A DNA stretch of 64,000 nt from positions 1 through 64,000 of the forward strand of contig JBCCMQ010000002.1 of assembly GCA_039026235.1 (NCBI GenBank), written 5' to 3'. A model generated the notes under the pieces. That model was not told the DNA's origin. It saw nothing but the letters and a program-made list of their open reading frames with translations, and did no database searches. This DNA is from JBCCMQ01 sp039026235. GTDB taxonomy: Bacteria; Pseudomonadota; Alphaproteobacteria; Rhodobacterales; Rhodobacteraceae. Below are positions 50,149-58,276 of this stretch, piece after piece; within the stretch, counting starts at the first letter, position 1; each line of letters opens with the position of its first letter. The position numbers and the translations under genes are program-made.

Positions 50149-50351
50149 AACGGACCGCACACCACGTTCCCGTCTTGCCTTGCACAGGCGCGAAAACCCA
50201 TTCCATTTCAAACCTGGCCCTCCTAAGGTGATGAAAGTGGGGGATGAAGATCAGTTGCAGATAGTTAGCAAGGCTGTCGTATTCGATACGACACCGGCTT
50301 GCTTGCGCGGGTTTGTGGCAAAAGTCTCCAACGCAAGGATTGGAGAAAACT

Positions 50352-50726
50352 ATGTCACTTAAGAAGATTGTCCTGGCCGCACTCGCGTCGCTCATGGGTT
50401 TGGTCGCCTGCGCGCCAATTGAATTTGACTTCACGTCGGGTCCAGAAGTGGCCGCGGCCCTTTCCGGCAAAAGCGTCGTTGGCAACTTGGTGGGCGTGGG
50501 CGCCTATTGCGAGTTCCATGACGCCAACGGTCTGGTCGTTGGACGCGACACAGAACTCTATGCCGGTACTTGGGAGATGAATAACAATGCTATCTGCTAT
50601 GCCTATCCCGGTTTTGCCACTGACTGCCAGCTGGCGTTAATCACCGGGAACAGGGCGCGTTTCATGGATGGCTTCGGCACCACCGTTGCGTCCGGCAATA
50701 TCGTTGACGGAAACGTCTGCGCCTAG
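50352..50726 (+). CDS. Small lipoprotein of unknown function
   Basis: Predicted lipoprotein of 124 residues. The signal peptide KKIVLAALASLMGLVAC ends in a lipobox (Leu-Val-Ala-Cys). The mature part is about 105 residues, rich in Gly, Ala, Asn and Tyr with four more cysteines, and contains YAGTWEMNNNAICYAYPGF. I recognise no named family, though the W-x-M/I...N...CY pattern resembles other small secreted proteins of this bacterial group. It lies 203 bases after clpX and has its own leader; the ATG has GGAG upstream (ATTGGAGAAAACT). A possible weak terminator hairpin follows. Confidence 0.65.
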   Translation: MSLKKIVLAALASLMGLVACAPIEFDFTSGPEVAAALSGKSVVGNLVGVGAYCEFHDANGLVVGRDTELYAGTWEMNNNAICYAYPGFATDCQLALITGNRARFMDGFGTTVASGNIVDGNVCA

Positions 50727-50747
50727 GGCACTTCTGCAATCTGAATA

Positions 50748-50773
50748 GGCTCGGGCACACAGTTGCCCAAGCC
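50748..50773 (+). terminator. Hairpin after lipoprotein gene, weak terminator candidate
   Basis: GGCTCGGGCA (50748-50757) pairs with TGCCCAAGCC (50764-50773) with one mismatch and a six-base loop, 21 bases after the stop codon. No T-run follows, so intrinsic termination is doubtful; it may instead protect the transcript end. Confidence 0.35.
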
Positions 50774-50845
50774 CAGGCCCTAACCTGCCGCTGGACCTTC
50801 ACGTTCGCTTAGGCCATATCTGAAAGAAATTCTTCGGAGGCGGGC

Positions 50846-51229
50846 ATGGGCGTCTGGAACACCGTTAAACGCGCGTTGACGTGGTGGGATGGGCAAACCC
50901 TGGGCACGCAGCTTTTCACTTGGCGCAAGGGCGTGAAAGTCGGCGAAGACAGCCAAGGCAACATATTTTACGAAACGCACGACAAGTCTCGGCGCTGGGT
51001 CGTCTTCAATGGTGAGATCGAAGCAAGCCGTATAGACCCCGATTGGCATGGGTGGTTGCACCGGACGTGGGACGCGCCGCCGAACGAAAAGCCGCTGACC
51101 CACAAGGATTGGGAATTGCCACATCAGGAAAACCTGACCGGCACATCGGCGGCCTATACGCCGCCAGGCTCAATCCGAAGGTCCGATCCGAAACCAAGGC
51201 AGGACTACGAGGCCTGGCAGCCGAAGTAA
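50846..51229 (+). CDS. NDUFA12-like NADH:ubiquinone oxidoreductase accessory subunit
   Basis: Protein of 127 residues of the NDUFA12 (B17.2) family, a small accessory subunit of respiratory complex I found in mitochondria and alphaproteobacteria. Family segments: LTWWDGQTLGTQLFTWRKG, VGEDSQGNIFYE, RRWVVFNGEIEASRIDPDWHGWLH and LPHQENLTGTSAAYTPPGS. The ATG follows GGAGGCGGGC. It is followed by mlaD with 19 bases between; the ndufA12-mlaD-DUF2155-aat-accC-accB neighbourhood is conserved in Rhodobacterales. Confidence 0.92.
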   Translation: MGVWNTVKRALTWWDGQTLGTQLFTWRKGVKVGEDSQGNIFYETHDKSRRWVVFNGEIEASRIDPDWHGWLHRTWDAPPNEKPLTHKDWELPHQENLTGTSAAYTPPGSIRRSDPKPRQDYEAWQPK

Positions 51230-51248
51230 GCCACACGAAGGGGGCACC

Positions 51249-51701
51249 ATGTCAGAAAACACGACCGAAGTTCTGGTGGGCGGAGCGGTTCTGGCCATTG
51301 CCGGGTTCTTCCTGTTCTACGCCGGGCAGAGCACCGGCTTTGGAGACTCAGCTGGCGGCAGCTACGAATTGAACGCGTCCTTCCGGTCCGCCCAGGGTGT
51401 TGGCGTTGGAACCGACGTTCGGCTGGCCGGCGTCAAGGTGGGAACGGTCACCGCCATGGAGCTAAACCCGCAGACCTTCCGGGCCGACGTTACTTTTTCG
51501 GTTCAAGAGAGCATTGATGTTCCCGATGACAGCGCCGCGGTTATCGCGTCCGAAGGACTTTTGGGCGGCAACTTCGTTGAGTTGAACCCGGGTGGATCAC
51601 CCTTCAACTATGCAGCCGGCGATCAGGTTCTGGATACGCAGGGCTCGGTCAGTCTGATCCAGCTGCTCTTGCAGTTTGCGTCCAACCAGTCCGAGGGCTG
51701 A
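51249..51701 (+). CDS. mlaD: MlaD-family lipid-asymmetry ABC transporter substrate-binding (MCE) protein
   Basis: Single-span inner-membrane protein of 150 residues: N-terminal anchor (VLVGGAVLAIAGFFLFYAG), then one MCE domain with VGTDVRLAGVKVGTVTAMEL and LLGGNFVELNPGG. MlaD hexamers shuttle phospholipids between the inner and outer membranes together with MlaE and MlaF, which are not in this window. It precedes the DUF2155 gene, whose start lies one base after its stop. Confidence 0.88.
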   Translation: MSENTTEVLVGGAVLAIAGFFLFYAGQSTGFGDSAGGSYELNASFRSAQGVGVGTDVRLAGVKVGTVTAMELNPQTFRADVTFSVQESIDVPDDSAAVIASEGLLGGNFVELNPGGSPFNYAAGDQVLDTQGSVSLIQLLLQFASNQSEG

Positions 51702-51702
51702 G

Positions 51703-52065
51703 GTGCGCTGGGCCTTTTTCGCCTTTTTTCTGATCGCCTCTGCAGTAAGCGCTCGTGCCGAACCCACGGACCAGGGGCAAAGGGCAACATTTCGCTGGCT
51801 CGACAAGATATCGGGCGATGTTACGGACACCGATATCGATGTCGGGGACAGCGCGCGGTATGGTTCGCTGCAACTCAATCTTTCGGAATGTCGGTTCCCG
51901 GCGGACAACCCCTCTGGCGATGCCTTCGCCTGGCTGTCTATTCAAGACATGGCCCAGGACGCTGCGCCGCTTTTTGATGGCTGGATGTTCGCTTCGTCCC
52001 CGGCGCTGAACGCGCTGGATCATCCGCGTTACGATGTTTGGCTGATGCGCTGCACGAGTTCCTGA
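51703..52065 (+). CDS. DUF2155 domain secreted protein
   Basis: Protein of 120 residues: signal peptide (WAFFAFFLIASAVSARA), then the DUF2155 domain with FRWLDKISGDVTDTDIDVG, RYGSLQLNLSECRF, FAWLSIQD, LFDGWMFASSPALNALDHP and YDVWLMRC. The two cysteines should form a disulfide. The family is alphaproteobacterial and of unknown function. The start is GTG at 51703, one base after the mlaD stop; an upstream TTG at 51676 is rejected. The 3' end overlaps the end of the converging aat gene by 37 bases. Confidence 0.85.
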   Translation: MRWAFFAFFLIASAVSARAEPTDQGQRATFRWLDKISGDVTDTDIDVGDSARYGSLQLNLSECRFPADNPSGDAFAWLSIQDMAQDAAPLFDGWMFASSPALNALDHPRYDVWLMRCTSS

Positions 52066-52670
52066 GCGTTGGGTGTTTCTGGGGCGTTGAAATCCGCAGT
52101 AACGGCAACAGCCTTGCGCAACTGTTTGTGGTAGGCAGCGCGTGAAATCTCGACAGCGCCCAGGGATTCAAGGTGGGGTGTCAAGAACTGGGTGTCAAAC
52201 AGTGTAAACCCTCCCTGCTGCAGTCGGTCCATCAGAAAGGCCAGCGCAACTTTTGAGGCGTCTGAGCGATGTGAGAACATGCTTTCGCCAAAGAACGCCC
52301 CGCCCATGGCCACGCCATAGACGCCGCCCACCAGCTGTTCCCCTTCCCACACTTCAAGCGAATGGGCATGGCCGGCTTCGTGAAGCTGCGCATAGAGCGC
52401 TTCGATCCGCGCGTTTATCCAGGTTTCTTCCCGATCGGCGCAGGCAGCGACCACTGCACTGAATGCCCGGTCTATAGTCGGCCTAAAGGTGTCCGAGCGA
52501 AGGGTGCGGCGAAGACTGCGCGACGAATGGAACCGACCAATCGGAAAAACGCCGCGGCGGCGCGGGTCGACCCAGAAAATATCGGCGTCACCACGTGTCT
52601 CTGCCATTGGGAACACACCGGCCATATAGGCGCGCAAAAGCAGCTCTGGCGTGATATCTGGATCTGGCAT
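52029..52670 (-). CDS. aat: Leucyl/phenylalanyl-tRNA--protein transferase
   Basis: Enzyme of 213 residues that adds Leu or Phe from tRNA to the N terminus of proteins bearing Arg or Lys (N-end rule, feeding ClpS/ClpAP). Diagnostic stretches: ELLLRAYMAGVFPMAETR, FWVDPRRRGVFPI, SLEVWEGEQLVGGVYGVA and FFGESMFSHRSDASK. The ATG at 52670 begins directly before the first helix; an upstream in-frame start (52709) is less likely. It lies 57 bases downstream of accC on the same strand. Confidence 0.93.
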   Translation of the reverse strand: MPDPDITPELLLRAYMAGVFPMAETRGDADIFWVDPRRRGVFPIGRFHSSRSLRRTLRSDTFRPTIDRAFSAVVAACADREETWINARIEALYAQLHEAGHAHSLEVWEGEQLVGGVYGVAMGGAFFGESMFSHRSDASKVALAFLMDRLQQGGFTLFDTQFLTPHLESLGAVEISRAAYHKQLRKAVAVTADFNAPETPNAQELVQRISQTS

Positions 52671-52727
52671 AGCGCAACTGCAGGACTTGACCTTAGCGTA
52701 ACGCGCCAATCGCGAAAATAAAGCGTC

Positions 52728-54077
52728 TTAGTGCCCCTCTGCAGCGCTGAGCCACTTCTCAAGCCAGTGGATGTCATAATCTCCCGACTGAATGGCTGGA
52801 TCCTGCAAGAGCGCGCTAAAGAGCGGTACAGTGGTATCGACGCCGTCGATGACCAATTCTCCCAACGCCCTGTCCAGCCGGGCAAGCGCCTCGGGACGGT
52901 CCCGCCCGTAAACGATCAGCTTGGCGATCAGGCTGTCATAGAAAGGTGGGATCGAATAGCCCTGATAAAGTGCCGAGTCGATCCTGACACCAAGGCCGCC
53001 AGGAGCGTGATATTGCGAGATTTTGCCGGGGCTTGGCGCAAAGGTCGGCAGTCTTTCAGCGTTTATACGCGCCTCGATTGCGTGGCCCTTGGGGGTCAGA
53101 TCTTCTTGCTTGAACGACATGGGCAACCCGCTTGCGACGCGAATCTGCTCGCGTACCAGATCAACACCATAAACGGCCTCGGTCACCGGATGCTCCACCT
53201 GCAGACGTGTGTTCATTTCGATGAAATAGAACTGTCCGTCTTCGTACAGAAACTCGATCGTACCCGCGCCGGTATATCCCAGATTGCCGACAGCTTCGGC
53301 GCAGGTGCGGCCAATCTCCGCGCGTGTCTCGGCATCGATTGCCGGGCCTGGTGCCTCTTCCAGCACTTTCTGATGGCGCCGCTGCAGCGAACAGTCCCGT
53401 TCGCCCAAATGCACGGCGCCGCCCTTGCCATCTCCAAAAACCTGAATTTCGATGTGACGGGGTCGGCCGAGGTATTTTTCGATGTAGACTTCGTCGTTTC
53501 CGAAGGCGGCCTTTGCCTCTGACCGTGCAGTCCCAAAAGCCGTATCCAACTCGCCGGCACTCTTGGCCAGCTTCATCCCGCGTCCGCCGCCACCGGCTGT
53601 CGCTTTAACGATCACCGGATAGCCCATATCCTGGGCAACCTTGCGCGCGGCTTCGACATCCGGCACGCCGCCATCTGAACCCGGAACGCAAGGAACCCCT
53701 AAGGATTTCATGGTTTCCTTTGCGGTGATCTTGTCACCCATGATCCGCAAATGGTCAGACGAAGGGCCTATGAACGTCAGGGCGTGGTCTTCGACAATCT
53801 GAACGAAACGGGCGTTCTCAGACAGGAACCCGTAACCGGGATGTACCGCTTCGGCGCCGGTGATTTCGCAGGCCGAGATGATGGCCGGTATAGACAGATA
53901 GCTTTGGGGGCTGGCCGGTGGCCCGATGCAAACCGCTTCGTCCGCCATCCGCACATGCATCGCATCGCTGTCGGCGGTCGAATGCACGGCAACGGTGCGA
54001 ATACCCATTTCGCGTGCTGCGCGGACCACCCGCAGCGCAATCTCGCCCCGATTTGCGATCAGGATCTTGTTGAACAT
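52728..54077 (-). CDS. accC: Acetyl-CoA carboxylase, biotin carboxylase subunit
   Basis: ATP-grasp enzyme of 449 residues that carboxylates the biotin on AccB in the first committed step of fatty acid synthesis. Evidence: MFNKILIANRGEIALRVVRA, GYGFLSENARFV, ATAGGGGRGMK (ATP-binding loop), QRRHQKVLEEAPGPA, EMNTRLQVEHPVTE (catalytic Arg) and a C-terminal biotin carboxylase domain. Full length and complete. accB precedes it by 17 bases, so the two are one operon. Confidence 0.96.
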   Translation of the reverse strand: MFNKILIANRGEIALRVVRAAREMGIRTVAVHSTADSDAMHVRMADEAVCIGPPASPQSYLSIPAIISACEITGAEAVHPGYGFLSENARFVQIVEDHALTFIGPSSDHLRIMGDKITAKETMKSLGVPCVPGSDGGVPDVEAARKVAQDMGYPVIVKATAGGGGRGMKLAKSAGELDTAFGTARSEAKAAFGNDEVYIEKYLGRPRHIEIQVFGDGKGGAVHLGERDCSLQRRHQKVLEEAPGPAIDAETRAEIGRTCAEAVGNLGYTGAGTIEFLYEDGQFYFIEMNTRLQVEHPVTEAVYGVDLVREQIRVASGLPMSFKQEDLTPKGHAIEARINAERLPTFAPSPGKISQYHAPGGLGVRIDSALYQGYSIPPFYDSLIAKLIVYGRDRPEALARLDRALGELVIDGVDTTVPLFSALLQDPAIQSGDYDIHWLEKWLSAAEGH

Positions 54078-54094
54078 TCCGCAGACCCCGTGCG

Positions 54095-54598
54095 CTATTC
54101 GATGATCATCAACGGTGCGCCAAACTCTACCGGATCACCGTCGGCAACAACGATGCGTTTGACCGTTCCGCTTTTGGGCGCCGGGATATGGTTCATGGTT
54201 TTCATGGCTTCCACGATGACTACGGTCTGACCTTCGCTGACGGTGCTGCCCACTTTGACGAACGGTTCGGTTCCCGGCTCTGGCTGCAGGTAGACTGTGC
54301 CCACCATAGGTGAGGTGACAGCACCCGGATGCGCGGCGGGATCCTCGGGCGATGCGGCCGGCGATGCTTGCGGCATGTCCTTCGCCTCGGGTGATACTGG
54401 TGCTGGCAAAGGAGGCGGCACCGGCACCGGTTGCGCCGCGACCGTCACGGGCGCCGCGTTTCTGCTTACGCGCACTTGAAGCTTGCCTTCGTCCGCGTAA
54501 TCGCGTTTGACCTCGACCTCGCTCAGGTCGTTTTCCCGAAGCAGTTCGGCAAGGGCGCGAATGAATGCGACGTCGCTGTCTTGGGGCTTCTCGGTCAT
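54095..54598 (-). CDS. accB: Acetyl-CoA carboxylase biotin carboxyl carrier protein
   Basis: Protein of 167 residues. The N-terminal helical region (VAFIRALAELLRENDLSEVE) is followed by a Pro/Ala-rich flexible linker (residues 50-90) and a C-terminal biotinyl domain with the target Lys133 in VEAMKTMNHI. The ATG at 54598 begins the usual N terminus; the frame remains open upstream to 54712 but that extension has no family match. It forms an operon with accC. Confidence 0.95.
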   Translation of the reverse strand: MTEKPQDSDVAFIRALAELLRENDLSEVEVKRDYADEGKLQVRVSRNAAPVTVAAQPVPVPPPLPAPVSPEAKDMPQASPAASPEDPAAHPGAVTSPMVGTVYLQPEPGTEPFVKVGSTVSEGQTVVIVEAMKTMNHIPAPKSGTVKRIVVADGDPVEFGAPLMIIE

Positions 54599-54833
54599 GC
54601 GGCTCCTCGGCAAATTACTTTCCGCGTTTCGCGGCAACGTGGGCCGGGTATACGTGACCAAATCTGAAGTGAAAAGTGATCGTTCTGATGCCGGCATCGT
54701 CGCCTGCGGCACAGACAGGTCCGTGGCATCGGCGCACTGCCGCCGGTTCCGTGGGCCGGGTCGGTCGGTTCGCGCTGGTCAAGTGATGTCAGCTTGGATA
54801 CGACTGTGGGCACGGATCGGGCAGGAGGCAGTC

Positions 54834-55145
54834 ATGTCGAAATCGGTGATAGAAAGTGATCTGGTGATTGAAGGCGATGTTGCCGCGAAAGAGGGCGATA
54901 TCGAGGTCAAGGGAAAGATCAAGGGCGACATAAGCGCAAAGTCGCTCGACGTGTTGAGCGAAGGCCAGGTTGAGGGCGCTGTTCAGGCGAAAACGGTGAT
55001 GATCGAGGGCAAACAATCAGGCAAGATTGCCTGTGACGAACTCGCCCTTCGTGCGACATCCGACGTGACAGCGGACGTTCAGGCCAAGACCATGACATCG
55101 GAAAAAGGCGGGCGGCTGGTCGGTCAGATCAAGATAACTGGCTAG
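54834..55145 (+). CDS. Bactofilin-family polymer-forming protein
   Basis: Small protein of 103 residues composed of the bactofilin right-handed beta-helix: IESDLVIEGDVAAKEGDIEV, GKIKGDISAKSLDVL, EGQVEGAVQAKTVMI, GKIACDELALRAT and DVTADVQAKTMTSE repeat a Val/Ile-x-Gly pattern about every 17 residues. Bactofilins polymerise without nucleotide and organise cell-wall or morphogenetic proteins. The ATG follows AGGAGG by five bases, which outweighs several in-frame upstream starts. Its TAG stop shares CTAG with the converging rutR gene. Confidence 0.85.
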   Translation: MSKSVIESDLVIEGDVAAKEGDIEVKGKIKGDISAKSLDVLSEGQVEGAVQAKTVMIEGKQSGKIACDELALRATSDVTADVQAKTMTSEKGGRLVGQIKITG

Positions 55146-55762
55146 TCACCAGGGCCCAAGAGGCGGCTGAAAAGCATCTCAAGATACCGCTCAGCTTCGG
55201 GGAACGGGTCCGGTTCATCGGGGCCCAGAACCGCACGGACCTGGGTGTCGAAGTCGGCGTAGTGCTGGGTCAGAGCCCAGATCGAAAAGATCAAGTGGCG
55301 GGCGTGGACGGGTGAGATCAAACCGCGCTGTGACCATGCCTCGATCATCCGAGCTTTTTCATCAACAAGTGCCTTAAGTTCGCCCTGAAGCACGGCGTCG
55401 ATATGGGGCGCCCCACGTAGAATTTCGTTGGCAAACAACCGGCTTTCGCGCGGGTAGTCGCGGCTCATCTCAAGTTTTCGCCGAACATAGGCGAGGATCT
55501 CTTGGCGAGGGTCCCCATCGCCGTTGAGCGCGCGAAGGGGATCAAGCCAGGTGTCCATCAAACCAGTCAGAAGGGTTACATGGATCGCCTCTTTGGACGC
55601 AAAGTAATAAAGCAGGTTCGGCTTTGATAGACCGGCGGTGGCGGCAATTTCGTCCAGCGTTGCACCGCGAAACCCCTGGGATGAAAATACCTCTAGCGCG
55701 GCTTCGAGGATTGTTCTTCGGTTCCGCTCTTGGATACGAGTCTTTGGTTTTGCGACGTTCAT
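55142..55762 (-). CDS. rutR: TetR-family regulator RutR-like, pyrimidine catabolism repressor
   Basis: Regulator of 206 residues: TetR helix-turn-helix (RRTILEAALEVFSSQGFRGA, LDEIAATAGLSKPNLLYYFA) and a C-terminal ligand domain of the RutR/YcdC type (YARKLEM-like RRKLEMSRDYPRESRLFANE, HLIFSIWALTQHYADFDTQV). In E. coli RutR senses uracil and represses pyrimidine use. The divergent gene is a pydC-like amidohydrolase, and a near-perfect RutR box lies between them. The ATG at 55762 is used; an open frame continues for 222 codons upstream into the pydC gene on the opposite strand and is spurious. Confidence 0.88.
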   Translation of the reverse strand: MNVAKPKTRIQERNRRTILEAALEVFSSQGFRGATLDEIAATAGLSKPNLLYYFASKEAIHVTLLTGLMDTWLDPLRALNGDGDPRQEILAYVRRKLEMSRDYPRESRLFANEILRGAPHIDAVLQGELKALVDEKARMIEAWSQRGLISPVHARHLIFSIWALTQHYADFDTQVRAVLGPDEPDPFPEAERYLEMLFSRLLGPGD

Positions 55763-55899
55763 GCCCGCTTTTCTTCTATTCCTGCCCAAACAGTGATCAG
55801 CCTGCATGGCCCAGCTTAGGATCGTGGCGCCAAAAGTCTGGATCGACAAGGACAGATGCAGCGCAACTTGACTGGTCGTTGCGCTCTGATAGCGTTTGA

Positions 55900-55915
55900 C
55901 TGACCAAATGGTCAA
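55900..55915. promoter_or_regulatory. RutR operator between rutR and the pyrimidine genes
   Basis: CTGACCAAATGGTCAA matches the known E. coli RutR consensus TTGACCA-NN-TGGTCAA at all but one fixed position, with a perfect inner palindrome TGACCA-AA-TGGTCA (55901-55914). It lies 49 bases before the pydC-like start and 138 bases from the rutR start. Confidence 0.82.
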
Positions 55916-55963
55916 ACTTTGCGCATTTGGGCTTTGGAGAGGCGCACCAAGAAGGACTGAGCT

Positions 55964-57226
55964 ATGGCATCGCAGACCACCGCACCTGCTGCGAACCTCA
56001 AGATCAATGGTGACCGTTTGTGGGACAGCCTGATGGAAATGGCGAAGATCGGCCCGGGCGTGGCCGGTGGCAACAATCGACAGACCCTGACCGACGCTGA
56101 CGGCGAAGGCCGCGCTCTTTTCCAGCGCTGGTGCGAAGCCGCCGGATGCGCCATGGGCCTTGATCAGATGGGCAACATGTTTGCCATGCGTGCGGGCACC
56201 GATCCGGATGCTCTGCCGGTTTATGTTGGAAGCCATCTTGATACCCAACCGACGGGTGGCAAATACGACGGGGTGCTGGGTGTTTTGGGCGGAATGGAAA
56301 TCGTCCGCACGCTCAATGACCTTGGCATTCGGACCAAACATCCAATCGTAGTGACGAATTTCACCAACGAAGAGGGCACACGATTTGCCCCCGCCATGCT
56401 GGCATCGGGCGTTTTTGCCGGAATGCATGGGCAGGATTGGGCCTACGACCGCGTGGATGCCGCCGGCAAAAGGTTTGGCGATGAGCTAGAGCGCATCGGT
56501 TGGAAAGGCGACGAGGTGGTGGGCGACCGTAAGATGCACGCTTTTTTCGAGCTTCACATCGAACAAGGGCCGATCCTCGAGGCCGAGGAAAAGGACATCG
56601 GGGTCGTCACCCACGGTCAGGGTCTCTGGTGGCTGGAGGTGACGCTGACTGGCAAAGACGCTCACACCGGATCGACACCCATGCATATGCGCGTGAACGC
56701 AGGACTTGGAATGGCCCGGATCACCGAACTTGTGCACGAGATCGCTATGGCGAACCAGCCTGGCGCGGTGGGGGCAATCGGCCATGCGGACGTCTTTCCC
56801 AACAGCCGCAACGTGATACCCGGCAAGACCGTGTTCACGATCGATATCCGCTCACCTGACCTGGCGAAGCTGAACGGCATGAAGGCGCGGGTCGAGAACG
56901 AAGCGCCCAAGATCGCCGAAACGCTTGGTTTGGGGATCGAGATTGAGGCGGTCGGCCACTTTGACCCGGTTTCCTTCAGTCCAGACTGCGTGGGCGCCGT
57001 GCGCCGCGCCGCCGAACGCCTTGGCTATTCCCACATGGATTTGATCTCGGGCGCCGGCCACGACGCATGCTGGATCAACCGCGTTGCACCGACAGCGATG
57101 GTAATGTGCCCCTGCGTCGATGGGCTGTCGCACAATGAGGCCGAAGAGATTTCCAAGGAATGGGCGACGGCTGGCGCGGATGTTCTGATGCACGCCGTTG
57201 TCGAAACCGCCGAGGTCGTGTCGTGA
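55964..57226 (+). CDS. Zn-dependent M20-family amidohydrolase, probable beta-ureidopropionase
   Basis: Enzyme of 420 residues in the allantoate amidohydrolase/N-carbamoyl-amino-acid hydrolase family. Metal ligands can be read: His and Asp in VGSHLDTQPTGGKYDGVLG, Glu-Glu in NFTNEEGTRFAPAML, His in FELHIEQGPILE and a late His in DGLSHNEAEEI. Dimerisation/lid segment HTGSTPMHMRVNAG is present. With hydA and RutR nearby the likely reaction is hydrolysis of N-carbamoyl-beta-alanine to beta-alanine (PydC). Allantoate or other carbamoyl substrates are alternatives. It starts 49 bases after the RutR box. Confidence 0.87.
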   Translation: MASQTTAPAANLKINGDRLWDSLMEMAKIGPGVAGGNNRQTLTDADGEGRALFQRWCEAAGCAMGLDQMGNMFAMRAGTDPDALPVYVGSHLDTQPTGGKYDGVLGVLGGMEIVRTLNDLGIRTKHPIVVTNFTNEEGTRFAPAMLASGVFAGMHGQDWAYDRVDAAGKRFGDELERIGWKGDEVVGDRKMHAFFELHIEQGPILEAEEKDIGVVTHGQGLWWLEVTLTGKDAHTGSTPMHMRVNAGLGMARITELVHEIAMANQPGAVGAIGHADVFPNSRNVIPGKTVFTIDIRSPDLAKLNGMKARVENEAPKIAETLGLGIEIEAVGHFDPVSFSPDCVGAVRRAAERLGYSHMDLISGAGHDACWINRVAPTAMVMCPCVDGLSHNEAEEISKEWATAGADVLMHAVVETAEVVS

Positions 57227-57248
57227 TCCGGCCCGACCGGTCGCAAAA

Positions 57249-57998
57249 ATGAACGTACTGGCTGCTTTTCTTCCGCTGGCGATCACCATCGCCGACATGG
57301 CACCGGCCGATTACTGGGACTGGCAGCTCACCGATCCCTACGACCTATCGGTCAACGTCGAGATTCTGGTTATTGAACCGGATGACCACTCAGCCGAAGA
57401 TATCCGCGCCTTGGCAACGCGCGGTGTCGAGCCGGTCTGCTACATAAGTGTTGGATCCTGGGAAAACTTCAGAGATGACGCCGGAGCCTTCCCCGAAAGC
57501 GTGCTTGGCAAAACAATGGGGGAATGGCCCGACGAACGGTACGTCGACATGCGTCAGTTGACGGTGCTCTTGCCGCTCATGGGCGCGCGGATTTCGACCT
57601 GCGCGGCAAAGGGTTTTAAGGGTGTCGAATTTGACAACATGGGGGCGTACGACAATGATACGGGCTTTGCGATCACCAAGTTGGACGCACTGGCCTATTT
57701 CGATGCTCTGGCGGATCACGCCAAGCGGTTGGGCCTGTCTGTGGCCCAGAAGAACGTACCAGAGTTGGTGCCCGATCTCGTGGACAAATTTGATTTTGTC
57801 ATTGTCGAACAGTGCTTTCGCTATGAGGAATGCGAGGCCTTTCAGCCGTACCTGGACATGGGTAAGCACGTTCTGGCGGTGGAATACGTGGAAGACGGTC
57901 GGAACTGGGACGCGGCCTGTTCGAAGGCCAAGATGATGGGCATTGCGCTTCTGCTGAAGGAAAAGGAAGTGGTGGCCGGGGGGCTGAAATGCCGCTGA
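57249..57998 (+). CDS. GH114/TM1410-like secreted glycosidase-type protein
   Basis: Protein of 249 residues with a short hydrophobic N terminus (LAAFLPLAITIADMAPA) that may be a signal peptide. The rest is a TIM-barrel resembling glycoside hydrolase family 114 (endo-alpha-1,4-polygalactosaminidase-like): DYWDWQLTDPYDL, EPVCYISVGSWENFRDDAG, KGFKGVEFDNMGAYDNDTG and FVIVEQCFRYEECEAFQPY, with candidate acidic residues in VEFDNM and VEQCF. It lies 22 bases after the pydC-like stop, within the pyrimidine locus, where a glycosidase has no obvious role. The ATG at 57249 is chosen by hydrophobic N terminus; a longer frame begins inside pydC. Confidence 0.72.
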   Translation: MNVLAAFLPLAITIADMAPADYWDWQLTDPYDLSVNVEILVIEPDDHSAEDIRALATRGVEPVCYISVGSWENFRDDAGAFPESVLGKTMGEWPDERYVDMRQLTVLLPLMGARISTCAAKGFKGVEFDNMGAYDNDTGFAITKLDALAYFDALADHAKRLGLSVAQKNVPELVPDLVDKFDFVIVEQCFRYEECEAFQPYLDMGKHVLAVEYVEDGRNWDAACSKAKMMGIALLLKEKEVVAGGLKCR

Positions 57999-58005
57999 GA
58001 GATAC

Positions 58006-58200
58006 ATGCGCATGACAATGCCGGTCGCAATTCTTGGGGCGGGCGTCCTGATTGCCGCGGCGCTTCTCTTTGGCAATCGGTATGAATTTGCCGTCGTCGG
58101 AGATGATATTGTGCGCACGGATCGGCTGTTTGGCACAGTCAAGGAGTGCCGCAGCCGATCGGCCCGCGTCCTGAGCGCGGACAGGGAGTTCGAGTGCTAG
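58006..58200 (+). CDS. Small single-span membrane protein
   Basis: Protein of 64 residues: one transmembrane segment (VAILGAGVLIAAALLFG) and a short, mostly polar periplasmic tail (FAVVGDDIVRTDRLFGTVKE, then two Cys). I recognise no family, though the tail resembles short proteins with an R-x-D-x-x-T-G signature in this bacterial group. It lies eight bases after the GH114-like stop and 76 bases before hydA, in operon order. ATG 58006 or 58012. Confidence 0.5.
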   Translation: MRMTMPVAILGAGVLIAAALLFGNRYEFAVVGDDIVRTDRLFGTVKECRSRSARVLSADREFEC

Positions 58201-58276
58201 ACAAGATAGATGGCGCGCGCAGGTTCGTGACAACGTACGCAACAGGTGGGTTATGGCCCCGAGGGGAGTTTGAGCG

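Noticed and set aside
55763..56428. N-terminal extension of the rutR frame (222 codons)
   Set aside because: It would run antisense through pydC and across the RutR operator; the helix-turn-helix starts normally at ATG 55762.
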